NCBI GenBank assembly: GCA_022711665.1
Contig: JAKLEN010000002.1
Location: 124,001 to 188,000 of the forward strand
DNA from: Acidobacteriota bacterium
GTDB lineage: Bacteria > Acidobacteriota > Aminicenantia > Aminicenantales > Saccharicenantaceae
Length of the DNA: 64,000 nucleotides
Reading direction: 5' to 3'
The position numbers and the translations under genes were made by a program. Positions 34,436-44,600 of the stretch are shown here, in pieces. The notes below the pieces were generated by a model, which was given only the letters and a program-made list of their open reading frames with translations, did not search any database and had not been told where the DNA came from. Each line of letters starts with the position of its first letter. Position 1 is the stretch's first letter.

Positions 34436-36115
34436 TCAGAAAAGATAGCTCAAGCCGGCGAAGGTCCGGGTTTCGCTGCCGGCGGCGCGGACGTCGCCGA
34501 CCTTGCCCCAGCGATGGATGCCTTCGATCCCGGCGAAGACCCTCAGGGGGACGGCGCCGAAGCGCCAGCCGGCCCGGACCAGGAAGCGGGTGCGGGTGTC
34601 GGAGGCCCGGGCGTTGTTGGTGATGGAGTCCTGGAACCGGTCGCGCCCCTGCCAGGACCCCCAGGCGTGGCCGCTGACCAGGGCGCGGACCCCGAGGTTG
34701 CCCCAATCGACGTCGACGCGGGCCGAAGCGGTCCCGCCGTAGGCGTAATAATAGCCGTAATAGCAGAGCGTCGTCTTCATGCCCTCGATGTCGCTGCCCT
34801 GGGAATAGGCGTTGAAGGCGAAGGCGTTCATCAGGGCGAAGTCGGCATAGGCGTCGGCCACGGCCCGGACCCTGACGCCCCGGCCGAAAAGGGTCCAGTC
34901 GACGACCGGGCCGAACATGTGGGCCACCGTCATCTTGTCCCGGAAATCGGTCGGCGTCGCCGGCGGCGGCTCGATATGGACCCGGGCTCCCCGGGCGTCG
35001 TAGATGATCGGCCTCTTGCGCACGTAGGACAGGGCCGACCCGAGCCCGATGGAGAAGGCGGAACCGCGGCCGAGCTCGTCGATCGACTGGCTGTACCAGC
35101 TCAACCCGACGACCCGGGCCGTGACGTCGATCTCCTCGGCCGGGCCCCCGACGACGTTCCCGTCCTCGGGCCGGCGCTCTTTCAAGGTCACGCCGGCGGC
35201 CAGCTCGCTCAGCGACGTGTCCCGGAGGAGCTTCTTGAACGTGCCGGTCCGGCCGTATTCGGGGATGCGGACGAGCTCGGTCTCGATCTCGACCCTGGCG
35301 GCGCCGTAGGACGGGCGGCCTGCCTCCGCGGAGTGCCAGCCGGCGACGGAGATGGCCATGGCGGCCCAGCCCGGCTCCGGGTAGGCCTGGGAGGCCGGGT
35401 TCTTCCGGTCCAGCCACTGGTTGAGCTCGTTGACCGGGTTGACGAAGCCCAGGGCCCTGAGGACGGGCGAGCGCCGGTGGTGGAGGTAATCCCCGACCTG
35501 GAACCAGGTCTCGCCCAGCGAATAGCCGCCGAAGGTCGTCAGCGCCATATCGTTGATCGAGATGACCTCGCGCCACTCCGAGACATACTCGTAGATCGCG
35601 GAGCAGGCGAAGGAGGCCAGGACCGACTCGGCCCAGGTCAGGTAATTGGTCCGGGCCATCTGATAATACAGGGCTCCGCCGAGAACATGGGTCCAGTTGG
35701 TGGCATAGGCGTTCGAGTCGAAGGTGATGGCCTGGGTGGTCAGGAACCGCTTGTACTGGTCGGCAAAGGTCAGCTCGAACTGCCAGTCCTCGATCCAGGT
35801 GTGGTATTCGCTCCAGTACTTGATCGTGGAATAGACTGCCATGATGCCTTCCTGGACGAGAAAGCGGCGCCACTTCTTGGGCATGGGCGCGGCCGGGCCC
35901 GCGGCCTCCGCCGCCGGACCGGACGCCTCCGGCGCGGTCCCCTCCGCCAGGGAGAAGGCGACGGGCGCCGGGCCGGATTCACCGTCCCCCGCCGCGGCGG
36001 CCGCGGCCAGGGAAAAGACGGGGCGCTCGGCCGCCGGGGCCGCTGGAACCACCGTCCCGGCCAGGAAAACGGCCAGCAGGGATGTCGCCGCGCGTCCTAA
36101 AGGCCGGCAATCCAT
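34436..36115 (-). CDS. DUF3943 outer-membrane protein
   Basis: 559 residues from ATG 36115, chosen because GAAGGA lies six bases upstream. An Ala-rich signal peptide and an Ala/Pro/Glu-rich linker to about residue 95 come first. The DUF3943 core (YATNWTHVLGGALYYQMAR, then GGYSLGETWFQVGDYLHH) follows, and the C-terminal part alternates like beta strands and ends in TFAGLSYLF with the terminal Phe of outer-membrane barrels. Function is unknown. It is divergent from a YbhN-like gene, with an A/T-rich promoter between them. Confidence 0.8.
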   Translation of the reverse strand: MDCRPLGRAATSLLAVFLAGTVVPAAPAAERPVFSLAAAAAAGDGESGPAPVAFSLAEGTAPEASGPAAEAAGPAAPMPKKWRRFLVQEGIMAVYSTIKYWSEYHTWIEDWQFELTFADQYKRFLTTQAITFDSNAYATNWTHVLGGALYYQMARTNYLTWAESVLASFACSAIYEYVSEWREVISINDMALTTFGGYSLGETWFQVGDYLHHRRSPVLRALGFVNPVNELNQWLDRKNPASQAYPEPGWAAMAISVAGWHSAEAGRPSYGAARVEIETELVRIPEYGRTGTFKKLLRDTSLSELAAGVTLKERRPEDGNVVGGPAEEIDVTARVVGLSWYSQSIDELGRGSAFSIGLGSALSYVRKRPIIYDARGARVHIEPPPATPTDFRDKMTVAHMFGPVVDWTLFGRGVRVRAVADAYADFALMNAFAFNAYSQGSDIEGMKTTLCYYGYYYAYGGTASARVDVDWGNLGVRALVSGHAWGSWQGRDRFQDSITNNARASDTRTRFLVRAGWRFGAVPLRVFAGIEGIHRWGKVGDVRAAGSETRTFAGLSYLF

Positions 36116-36149
36116 AGGTTCCTTCTTTGTTTTCACGAAAATAAAGAAT

Positions 36150-36178
36150 AAAATAGGCCATTAACGGAGGAGAGTCAA
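36150..36178 (-). promoter_or_regulatory. DUF3943 gene promoter
   Basis: On the minus strand TTGACT (36178-36173), a 17-base spacer and TATTTT (36155-36150). The -35 box overlaps the ribosome site region of the divergent YbhN-like gene, so the two genes may interfere. Confidence 0.5.
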
Positions 36179-36181
36179 GCG

Positions 36182-37267
36182 ATGCTCAGGCTCACTCGGA
36201 CCGGCCCGAAGGCCGGACGGCTTCCCGACCGGAAGTCCCGGGTCCGGACGCTCGTCTTCCGCCTCATCGGCTACGCCGGCGTCGGCCTGTTCATCTACCT
36301 GATCGCCCGGACCGGCCCGAAGGAGATCCTGCGGGCGCTCGGGCGGCTCAGCCTGCTCGAGATCGCGGCGCTTTTCGGCCTGCGCGTCCTCTACTGGCTC
36401 ATCCGTTCCCTCAATTGGCGGGCCCTGCTCGTCGCCTCGGGCGAGCGCATTCCCTTCGGGGAGATCTTCGGCTCCCGGGTCGCCGGCTACGCGGTAAGCT
36501 ACCTGACGCCGGCCGGCAACATCGGCGGCGAGACCGTCCGGGTCCTCTGCCTCGACGGCGCCGATCGCAACAAGATCCTGGCCTCCGTCGTGGTCGACAA
36601 GACCGTCGAGTTCCTGGCCGGCCTGTCGACGGTCGCCCTGTCGGTCGTCTTTGTGATCACCGAGTTCGCTTTGCCCCGGCGCCAGAAGATCGAGCTCTTC
36701 GCGGCCATCGCCGCCCTGATGTTCGGCCTGATCTTCTTAATCCTCAAGCAGAAACAGGGGCTCTTCACCTGGGCCCTGGACGCCCTGAAAAGGATCAAGA
36801 TCCGCGTCCCCTTCCTGGAAAACCGCCGGGACAGGATCATGGAGACGGACGCCCATATCTCCGAGTTCTACAACCGGAACCGGAAGCTCTTCCTGATCCT
36901 GTACGCGTCCTATTTCGGCCAGGCCTGGCTCTGGGCCTTCGAGATCTACGCCACTTTCCTTTTCCTAGGCGGGGCCCGGCCGAGCCTGCTCCTCTGTTTC
37001 CTGATCGTCACCCTGGGGTCGTTCTACACCTTCATTCCCGTCCCCGGGTCGGTCGGGATCTACGAGCTGACCTACGTCTCCCTCTTCGCCCTGCTCCACA
37101 TCGAGATGTCCTCGGGCATGGCGGTCATCCTGATCCGGCGCCTGGTCGGCATGATCTGGGCGGGGTTCGGGTTGCTTCCCCTGGTGCGCAAGAGAACGCG
37201 GGGCGGCGTCAGCGGCTCGCCGCCGCCTCCGGATCCCTGCCCTTCCGCAGGAACCGGACCAGCTTGA
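36182..37267 (+). CDS. YbhN/LPG-synthase-transmembrane-family protein
   Basis: 361 residues with about eight hydrophobic segments. The stretches SYLTPAGNIGGETVRVLCL and FYTFIPVPGSVGIYELTY, each a Pro/Gly motif in a re-entrant region, are hallmarks of the lysylphosphatidylglycerol-synthase transmembrane family (flippase-like, UPF0104). There is no C-terminal aminoacyltransferase domain, so it may flip lipid or be part of envelope synthesis. GGAGGAGAG precedes the ATG. Its last 59 bases overlap, tail to tail, the 3' end of the CDP-alcohol phosphatidyltransferase gene; the overlapping Pro-rich C-terminus is not conserved-looking. Confidence 0.85.
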   Translation: MLRLTRTGPKAGRLPDRKSRVRTLVFRLIGYAGVGLFIYLIARTGPKEILRALGRLSLLEIAALFGLRVLYWLIRSLNWRALLVASGERIPFGEIFGSRVAGYAVSYLTPAGNIGGETVRVLCLDGADRNKILASVVVDKTVEFLAGLSTVALSVVFVITEFALPRRQKIELFAAIAALMFGLIFLILKQKQGLFTWALDALKRIKIRVPFLENRRDRIMETDAHISEFYNRNRKLFLILYASYFGQAWLWAFEIYATFLFLGGARPSLLLCFLIVTLGSFYTFIPVPGSVGIYELTYVSLFALLHIEMSSGMAVILIRRLVGMIWAGFGLLPLVRKRTRGGVSGSPPPPDPCPSAGTGPA

Positions 37268-37898
37268 TGAAGACGCCCGGGCAGGCCATGGCGAAGACGC
37301 CGGCCAGGATGAGCTCCGGGTGCCCGGCGACGGAGACCAGGAAGATGATGACGACGGCCAGGCTCTTGGCCTCGGCCCCTTCGCCGTTCTTCTCCGTCCG
37401 CGTGTAAAGCACGTTGATGTAGTAGAGGGCCAGCTGCAGGAAGTAGAGGCCTATCGTCAGCAGCGAGAGGACGAGGAGCAGGACGCTGCCGCCGTGCCGG
37501 AAGACGCCGACCGAGGCCCCCGCCAGGACGGCGAAATCGGCCAGGCGGTCGAGGAAGAGGTCGAGATAGGCGCCGTAGCGGCTGGTCAGGCCCTTGGCCC
37601 GGGCCAGCATGCCGTCGGCGGCGTCCAGGATGGTCGAGATCAGGGCCAGACAGCCGCCCAGGGCGAAGAAAGCCGCCCGGCCGCCGGCATAGGCCAGGCC
37701 GGCCAGCACGGCGAAGACGAACGAGGCCATCGTCAGCTGGTTCGGCGTGACGCCGGTCCGGAAGACGGCCTTGACGACGAGGGAGGCCGGCGGCCGGATG
37801 AGGAAGCGGTCGGCCGGCAGGTATTTCTGGAGGAAGGGATAGGACGAGACCTTCTTCATCGATTTCTCGAAATCGTAGCCGGTCTCGGGCGTGCTCAT
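37209..37898 (-). CDS. CDP-alcohol phosphatidyltransferase
   Basis: 229 residues, integral membrane. The catalytic signature DG-x2-AR-x8-G-x3-D-x3-D is present as DGMLARAKGLTSRYGAYLDLFLD. It joins a CDP-activated lipid to an alcohol (inositol, glycerol-phosphate, serine or another head group). About 50 cytoplasmic N-terminal residues precede the first helix. The particular alcohol cannot be read from the motif. It has its own promoter upstream and overlaps the YbhN-like gene tail to tail by 59 bases; the two may both serve envelope lipid metabolism. Confidence 0.88.
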   Translation of the reverse strand: MSTPETGYDFEKSMKKVSSYPFLQKYLPADRFLIRPPASLVVKAVFRTGVTPNQLTMASFVFAVLAGLAYAGGRAAFFALGGCLALISTILDAADGMLARAKGLTSRYGAYLDLFLDRLADFAVLAGASVGVFRHGGSVLLLVLSLLTIGLYFLQLALYYINVLYTRTEKNGEGAEAKSLAVVIIFLVSVAGHPELILAGVFAMACPGVFIKLVRFLRKGRDPEAAASR

Positions 37899-37917
37899 AG
37901 GTCGGTCCTAGCCCGAA

Positions 37918-37946
37918 GTTATAATCCACTCGGCCAACCCCGTCAA
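37918..37946 (-). promoter_or_regulatory. Promoter of the CDP-alcohol phosphatidyltransferase gene
   Basis: On the minus strand TTGACG (37946-37941), a 17-base spacer and TATAAC (37923-37918), 19 bases before the ATG, so the leader is only about a dozen bases. A TATAAT for the divergent M16 gene lies at 37954-37959 without a clear -35. Confidence 0.65.
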
Positions 37947-37989
37947 GTTCGGGTATAATGGGTGTCCATCGCTCGCCGGAGGTGACCGC

Positions 37990-39315
37990 ATGAGAAAACG
38001 CGCCGGACTCGTGGCCGCGGCCCTGCCGCTCCTGGCCCTGTCCCTGGGGGCCGCCTTGACGAAAGAGGACATCAAGGTCCATTCGCTGGCGAACGGGCTC
38101 AAGGTCCTGCTCGTCGAGGACCACAACATCCCCAGCGTCGCCCTGTACACGTTCTTCCGCGTCGGGTCGCGCAACGAGAGGCCCGGCCTGACCGGGGTCT
38201 CCCACTTCATCGAGCACATGATGTTCAACGGGACGCCGGCCGCCGGGCCCGGCGAGTTCGACCGGCGCATGGAGTTCCGGGGCGGCAGCAACAACGCCTA
38301 CACGGGCGACGACTTCACCGCCTACACCGACTGGTTCCCGCCGGCCGCCCTGGAAGCGATGATCGCCATGGAGGCCGACCGGATCCAGGGGCTGGCCTTC
38401 GTGCCGGAGGTCTTCGAATCCGAGCGGGGGGTCATCGCCTCCGAGCGGCGCCTCGGCGTCGACAACGACAACGACGCCCTCCTGTCCGAAACTGTCCGGG
38501 CCACGGCCATCATGGCCCATCCCTATCACTGGGACGTCATCGGCTGGATGAGCGACATCCTGAGCTGGCGCCGGGACGAGGTCATGGCCTATTACCGGAC
38601 CTACTACGCCCCGAACAACGCCGTCCTGGTCGTCGCCGGCGACATCGATCCGGCCGCGACCATGGCCTTGATCGAGAAGTACTACGGGCCGGTCAAGTCC
38701 TCCCCTCCCCCGCCGCCGGTGACGACGGTCGAACCGCCCCAGATCGGGCCCAAGGCCGTCCTCATGCGCAAGGAAGCCCAGGCCCCTTCCTTCATCGCCG
38801 TCTGGCACGGGCCGTCGGTCAAAGACCCCGATTACCTGCCCCTGGCCGTCCTGGCCAAGCCCCTGCTCGAGGGCGAGAGCAGCCGCCTCTACCGCCGGCT
38901 CGTCCGGGACGAGGAGCTGGCCATATCCGTCTTCGGCGGCATCCAGGAGACCATCGATCCCCAGCTGTTCACCATCTACGTCAAGCCCCGGCCCGGGGCC
39001 GACCTGGACCGGATCGAGAAGGTCCTCGAGGAGGAGCTGGCCAAGGTCCGGACCGCGGGCATCACGCCGCCGGAATTCGACAAGGCCCTGAACATCATCC
39101 GGACGCGATTCTACCAGGGCCTGCAGACGGTCGCCGGCCGGGCCAACCAGCTCGGCGCGGCCGAGATCCTCTACGGCGACTACGCCCGGCTCTTCACCAT
39201 CATGGACGACTACGCCGCAGTCAAGATCGACCGGGTCCGGGAGGCGGCGGCGAAATACCTGGTCGAGGCCAACCGAACCGTCGGCCGGCTCGTCCCCGAG
39301 GGAGGTGCGAAATGA
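37990..39315 (+). CDS. M16 zinc peptidase, catalytic subunit
   Basis: 441 residues with a signal-like N-terminus (LPLLALSLGAAL). The inverted zinc motif HFIEHMMF (HxxEH) and the distal Glu in the RVGSRNERPGLTG...E stretch are intact, so it should be an active pitrilysin-type endopeptidase. The C-terminal half is the second M16 domain. GGAGG lies eight bases before the ATG. The stop overlaps the start of a second M16 gene that lacks the zinc motif, the arrangement of mitochondrial-processing-peptidase-like heterodimers. It probably degrades peptides in the periplasm. Confidence 0.92.
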   Translation: MRKRAGLVAAALPLLALSLGAALTKEDIKVHSLANGLKVLLVEDHNIPSVALYTFFRVGSRNERPGLTGVSHFIEHMMFNGTPAAGPGEFDRRMEFRGGSNNAYTGDDFTAYTDWFPPAALEAMIAMEADRIQGLAFVPEVFESERGVIASERRLGVDNDNDALLSETVRATAIMAHPYHWDVIGWMSDILSWRRDEVMAYYRTYYAPNNAVLVVAGDIDPAATMALIEKYYGPVKSSPPPPPVTTVEPPQIGPKAVLMRKEAQAPSFIAVWHGPSVKDPDYLPLAVLAKPLLEGESSRLYRRLVRDEELAISVFGGIQETIDPQLFTIYVKPRPGADLDRIEKVLEEELAKVRTAGITPPEFDKALNIIRTRFYQGLQTVAGRANQLGAAEILYGDYARLFTIMDDYAAVKIDRVREAAAKYLVEANRTVGRLVPEGGAK

Positions 39316-40715
39316 GACGCGTTCGACGCCCGGCTCCCGCCATGCTCCTGGCCGTCGCGCTCCTCGCGGCCGCGGCCCTGCCCCTGCCGGCCGCCCCGCA
39401 GCTGCCGGTCCCGGCCAAGATCGTCCTAGGGAACGGCCTGACCGTCTATCACCTGCGGAACGCCGCCGTTCCTCTGGTGAGCTTCCAGATGTTCATCGGC
39501 GGCGCCGGGTCCGCCGCCGAGCCGGCCGCCGCCGAAGGCGTGGCCGACCTCACGGCCGCCCTGCTGACCAAGGGCACCTCGAAGATGGACGCCAACGCCG
39601 TCGCCGAGGCCCTGGACTTCATGGGGGCCTCGTTCGGCGTCGGCGCGGCCGAGGAATACGCCCAGGTCTACGGCGACAGCCTGGCCCTGCACTTCCCGCG
39701 CCTGCTCGAGATCGCCGCGGCCGCGCTCACCGACCCGGCCTTCTCCGGGGAGGAATTCGAGAAGGAGCGGGCCCTGCGGATCGACGGGCTGAAGGCGGCC
39801 AAGGACGACCCCGGGTCGGCCGTCCGCCTGTATTTCCAGAAAGCCTATTTCGGGGCCCATCCCATGGGCCGCCTGGCGTCGGGAACGGAGGCGACCCTGG
39901 CAAAGATGACCGTGCAGACGGTCAAGGATTTCTACCGGGCACGCTACCGCCCCGACCGGGCCATCGCCGCCGTCGTCGGCGACATCGACGCCGCCGCCCT
40001 CAAGCCGCTGCTCGAGAGAACGCTCGGCCGCCTGGCCCGGCCGGCCGGGCCGGCCCCGGCCGCGGCCATCCCCGCCCTGCCCCGGCCCTCGGGCCGGAAG
40101 CTCGTTTTGATCGACAAGCCCGACGCCACCCAGGCCTACTTCGTGCTCGGCGGGCCCGGCTACGCCATGGGCGACGGGATCACGGCCGCGGCCTCGGCCA
40201 TGAACACGCTCTTCGGCGGCCGCTTCACGTCCTGGCTCAACACCGAGCTGCGGATCAAGAGGGGCCTGACGTATGGCGCGCGGAGCTCGGCCAGCAACTG
40301 GGCCGCGGGCGGCATCACGACCATCAGCTCCTACACCAAGAACGACAAGATCGGCGAGATGCTGGACATCGTCTTCGACCTGCTCAAGAAGGCCGCGGGC
40401 GGGTTCGGGGCGGAGGAGACCGAGAGCGCCCGCAACTACATCCTCGGCCAGTTCCCGCCGACCCTGGAGACCAACGGCCGCAAGGCCGCGGCCTACGTGC
40501 GGCTGGCCTTTTACCGCCGCGGCTTCGACGAATACGACAAGTACCTGGCCGAGATCGCCCGGCTCGACCCGGCGGCCCTGAAGGCGGCGGCCGCCAGGCT
40601 TCTGCCCCGGAACGATTACGTGCTGGTCGTCGTCGGCAAGGCGGCCGAGATCCGGCCTCTCCTGGCCAAGTACGGCGACTGGCAGGAGAAGAAAATCGGC
40701 GACGCCGGTTTCTAG
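39312..40715 (+). CDS. M16 peptidase-like protein, non-catalytic subunit
   Basis: 467 residues with a signal peptide (LLAVALLAAAALPLPAAP). The M16 fold is clear (GNGLTVYHLRNAAVPLVS, and the glycine-rich TELRIKRGLTYGARSS loop of the beta-type partner). The HxxEH position, however, reads VADLTAALL, so it cannot bind catalytic zinc. The R/Y pair of the second domain (RGLTYGA) that contacts substrate is kept. This is the usual split of work in heterodimeric M16 enzymes. It overlaps the catalytic gene by four bases (ATGA). Confidence 0.9.
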   Translation: MRRVRRPAPAMLLAVALLAAAALPLPAAPQLPVPAKIVLGNGLTVYHLRNAAVPLVSFQMFIGGAGSAAEPAAAEGVADLTAALLTKGTSKMDANAVAEALDFMGASFGVGAAEEYAQVYGDSLALHFPRLLEIAAAALTDPAFSGEEFEKERALRIDGLKAAKDDPGSAVRLYFQKAYFGAHPMGRLASGTEATLAKMTVQTVKDFYRARYRPDRAIAAVVGDIDAAALKPLLERTLGRLARPAGPAPAAAIPALPRPSGRKLVLIDKPDATQAYFVLGGPGYAMGDGITAAASAMNTLFGGRFTSWLNTELRIKRGLTYGARSSASNWAAGGITTISSYTKNDKIGEMLDIVFDLLKKAAGGFGAEETESARNYILGQFPPTLETNGRKAAAYVRLAFYRRGFDEYDKYLAEIARLDPAALKAAAARLLPRNDYVLVVVGKAAEIRPLLAKYGDWQEKKIGDAGF

Positions 40716-40750
40716 TCCGCGAGGGAAAGGGGCGGAGGAGGACGTCAATC

Positions 40751-41659
40751 ATGTTGCCGAGAAAGACCGTCGCGGCGGCCCTGGCGGCCGTCGCCCTGGC
40801 GGCGGCGCCGGCCCGTCTGCCGGCCCAGGAGCCGGCCCGGCCGGAGAGCATCTCCCTGCGCTTCGGCCCGGCCGAGGGCAGCCGCCTGACCTATACCGTC
40901 TCGAGCGTCGTCAACGTCGACGGCAAGAACTTCCTGGGAACGGACCTGGCCCTCAACGCCGATACGCGGGGCGAGATCCGGCTCCTGGCCAAGCCGTCGT
41001 CGCGCGAGACCGTCCGGACCGACATGACCAGCCCGGGCCTCGACGTCAACATCCGGCTGCCGGACAAGGTCATCTCCAGGAAGATCGGCACGACCGCGGG
41101 CGAGCCCCTCGAGGTCGTTTTCAACCGGACCGGCAAGGTCGAGTCCATCCGCAACCCCGAGGCCCTCGGCGGCGGCAATCCCTTCAACATCTCCGTGCCC
41201 CAGATCCTGCGCGACTATTTCCCGGCATTTCCGGCCCAGCCCGTCGTCCGCGGCGAGAGCTGGCTCGAAAACCGGCGCCTGACCATCCCTTTCCAGGGCC
41301 TCGACCTCCAGGTCAACCTGGCCATCACCTATACGCTTGACGACATCCTGCCGGCCGACGACGGCCGGCTGGCCATCGTTTCGGCGCTCTACAAGGTCAC
41401 GATATCCGGCTCCAAGGACCTCAACGGGACCCTGGGGGTGTTCGAGGGCGAAGGCGTCGGCGCGGGATCGCTCCAGGTCCACGCCGACCGGGGCTATTTC
41501 TCCGAATACCGGATCGACTTCAAGACCGACGCCGCGTTCGTCATGAAGAAGGGACAGGACCGCCTGGCCAGCTTCCCTTTCTCGTTCTCGGCCTTCGCCG
41601 AAGTCGTCCTGCTCAACGTCGAGGCCCCGGCGCCGGGCCTCAATCGCTCCCGATCCTGA
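40751..41659 (+). CDS. Exported protein of unknown function
   Basis: 302 residues with a signal peptide ending near RLPAQ. The mature part is strand-rich (LRFGPAEGSRLTYTVSSV, then YTLDDILPADDGRLAIVSALYKV). No motif, membrane anchor or lipobox is visible. The pattern resembles secreted beta-rich proteins in this lineage but I do not recognise a family. The ATG follows GGAGGAG and comes 35 bases after the M16 pair, so it is likely in the same operon and may assist or be matured by that peptidase. Its 3' end overlaps that of the addA-like gene by 20 bases. Confidence 0.7.
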   Translation: MLPRKTVAAALAAVALAAAPARLPAQEPARPESISLRFGPAEGSRLTYTVSSVVNVDGKNFLGTDLALNADTRGEIRLLAKPSSRETVRTDMTSPGLDVNIRLPDKVISRKIGTTAGEPLEVVFNRTGKVESIRNPEALGGGNPFNISVPQILRDYFPAFPAQPVVRGESWLENRRLTIPFQGLDLQVNLAITYTLDDILPADDGRLAIVSALYKVTISGSKDLNGTLGVFEGEGVGAGSLQVHADRGYFSEYRIDFKTDAAFVMKKGQDRLASFPFSFSAFAEVVLLNVEAPAPGLNRSRS

Positions 41660-44600
41660 CCCAGCGGTCGAGGGCGGTGAAATAAAGCCCGGATTCCTTG
41701 ACCTTTTCGCCGGTGATCCGGCCCCAGAACCTCGTGTATAGCCGGACCTGCGGCCGGTAATGGTCGACCAGGACGGCCAGGGCCGCCTCCCGATCCTCCC
41801 CGGCCGCCTCCTCGACCGCCCGGGGCAGACGGTCGGTCTTGTAATCGGCGATGACCCAGCCGTCCGGCTCCTCGAAGACGAGGTCTATGGCGCCGGCGAG
41901 CGAGACGGGCGCGCCGGGGACGGGCGTGACCGGCCGGCCGCCGGCGGCGGGGACGGGACCGACGGCCGCGGCCAGCTCCTCGTAGCCGGGCTCGCCGGGG
42001 CGGACGACGATCGAGAAGGGCGTCTCGTAGAAGCGCCGCCCGGCCTCCAGGACCCGGGCCCAGAACGGCGAGCCCAGGATGCCCCGGACATGGGCGGCCA
42101 GCTCGCCGGCCTCGGCGGGGCCGCGGCCGGAGGCGGCCAGGACGTTCCGGGCCAGCCGGACGAGCGCCTCCTCCTTCCCGGCGCCAGCCGCGGACGGCGG
42201 CCGGCCCGGTCCCGGGCGCGACGCGGCCAGGATCTTCAACATGACGTGGACCTCGGAGCCCCAGAGGCCGAGCCCGCCCTTGGCCCAAGCCGGCGGCTCG
42301 GCCTCGCGCCGGGCCAGGGCGGTCACGGTGTCGCGGAGGGATGAGGCCAGCGACGCGCCGGTCATCCTGCGGCGCAGCTCCTGGCGGGCCTTGATCACCT
42401 CGCCGGGCTTCACGGCCTTGCGCCGGCCGGCCGCCGCGGCGGCTCGGGGCTCGCGGCCGGCTCCCGCTCCCGGCGCCGCGGCCGGCAGCTCCTCGAGGTC
42501 CGCCAGGCCCCGCTCCAGGGTGCTCCAGGCGGCCCGCGCCCCCAGGTCGCCGCAGTAGGCGCTGATGACCAGAAGATCCCTGGCCCTTGTCGCGGCCACG
42601 TACATCAGCCGGTCTTCTTCGGCGTCACCGTACTTCGTCTCCTCGGCGGCGCTCCGCTCCCAGCCGGCGGATTGGCAGACGGTTTTCGTCCGGTATTCGC
42701 CGGCCGGCCTGGTGAAGCGGAAATGGCCGAGCGGCTTCCCGCCCGTCCGGCGGACGTGGCGGTCGGGCTCGAAATCGGGACAGCCGGCCGGGTTGGCCAG
42801 CCAGACGACCGGCGCTTCGAGGCCCTTGGCCTTGTGCAGGTTCATCAGCCGGACGGCGTCGCGCCGGCCGGGAGACAGGCTCATCTCCTCGATCGGCTGG
42901 GCCCCGACCCACTCGTCCATGAAGGCCACGGCGGCGGCGAACGAGGTCATGTCCTCGCTCTCGCGGCTTCGCAGCACCTCGAGCAGCTTGAGGACGTTGC
43001 CGGCCCGGCTTTCGCCCATGGGGGCCGAGGCCAGATGGTTGAGGAGGCCCGACTGTTGGAGGATGGTCTCCAGGGCCACGGACGGCGGCACGCGGAGGAC
43101 GAGCTCGCGCCAGCCCCGGAGGACCGCCAGCGCCTGCCGCGCGCCGGCCGCGCCGGCCTCGTCGCCGCGGGCGCCCAGGCAGCAGAACCCGCCGCCGCCG
43201 GCCCGGTGCTCCAGCAGCTCCTGGTCGCTCAGGCCGAAGAACAGGCCGCGAAGGACGGCCACCGCGGCCACCGGGTCGTCGGGATCGTCCAGGGCCCGCA
43301 TCAGGTTCATGATCTCGGCGATCTCGGAGCTCTCGGCGAAGGCGTCGCTGCCGGCGATCTCGAAGGGGACGCCCAGCTCCTCGAGCCGGCGGGCGTAGGC
43401 GTCCATGCGGTCCTTATAGCGGAAAAGGACCAGGAAATCGCCCGGCCCGGCCGGCCGGGGGACGCCGCCGTCGTCGATCAGGAGATGCCCGTCCAGGGCC
43501 CAAGCGACGAAGCCGGCCAGGCGGGAGGCGTCGATCGCGGTGATCTCCTTCTTGGCGTTCCGGCTGACGGCGGGGACCGAGGCCTTGAAAACGCCGGCCA
43601 GCGGCCCAGCCCCGCGGCCGCGCCGGGCCCGGAGAGGCATGAACCCGGCCTGGTAGGCGTCGGCCCGTTCGGGGAGCGCGCCGCCGGCGGCGGGGTCGAA
43701 GAGCGGATTGACCCATTCGGCGATGGGGGCCAGGGAGCGGAAGTTGGCGCTCAGGGCCAGGACCTCGCCTCCCGAGTCCGTGATGCGGTCCTTGACGAGA
43801 TTGTAGATGTCGATGTCGGCCCGGCGGAAACGGTAGATGGACTGCTTCGGGTCGCCGACGAGGAAGAGCGAGCCGGGGGCGGGAGCCAGCCGGGTCCAGT
43901 CCTTCTCCTCGTCCCGGGTCCCCGTGAGCAGGAACAGGATCTCGGCCTGGATGGGATCGGTGTCCTGGAACTCGTCGACGAGGATGGGGTGGAAGCGCTT
44001 GCGGAAATAGCGGCGGACCTCGGGATTGTCGCGCAGGAGCCCGGCCGCCAGCATCAGCTGGTCCTGGAAGTTCAGCCGGCCTTCGGCCCGCCGCCGCTCG
44101 GCGTAGTAACGGACGGCCGGGCCGAGGAAGGCCAGGGCCCGGGAGTGGCGGAACTCGCGCCAGTCGCGGAGGGCGGGCGCGGCGACCGTCTCCTGGAACT
44201 CCAGGGCCGCGGCCAGGAGCCGTTCGGCGTCGTCCTTCGCCGCCCAGCGGTTCTTGGTCACGCCCAGCTTCTTGTCGAAGAGCTCGACCGATTCCATGAG
44301 CAGCCGCGGGTCGTCGAAGCCGAGGTTGCGGCGGCGGCGGAAGAGGCGGACGAACAGCTTCTGCAGATCGTCGCGGCCGTTCTCCGGCCTGTCGCGGGGG
44401 ACGAGGGCCGAGGCCAGGTCGATGAGCTTCTCCAGGGCCCCGCGGACCGGTTCCAGGCGCGGAGGCTCCAGGCGCCCCGGGGCCGGCTCGACGTCGGGGA
44501 ATTGGGCCACGGTCTTGAAGGCCTCCTCCAGGTCGGAGGGCTGGAGGCCGGCCTCGTCGAGGCCGGCCAGGGCCGCCTCGTTCCGCAGCCGGGCCTTGGC

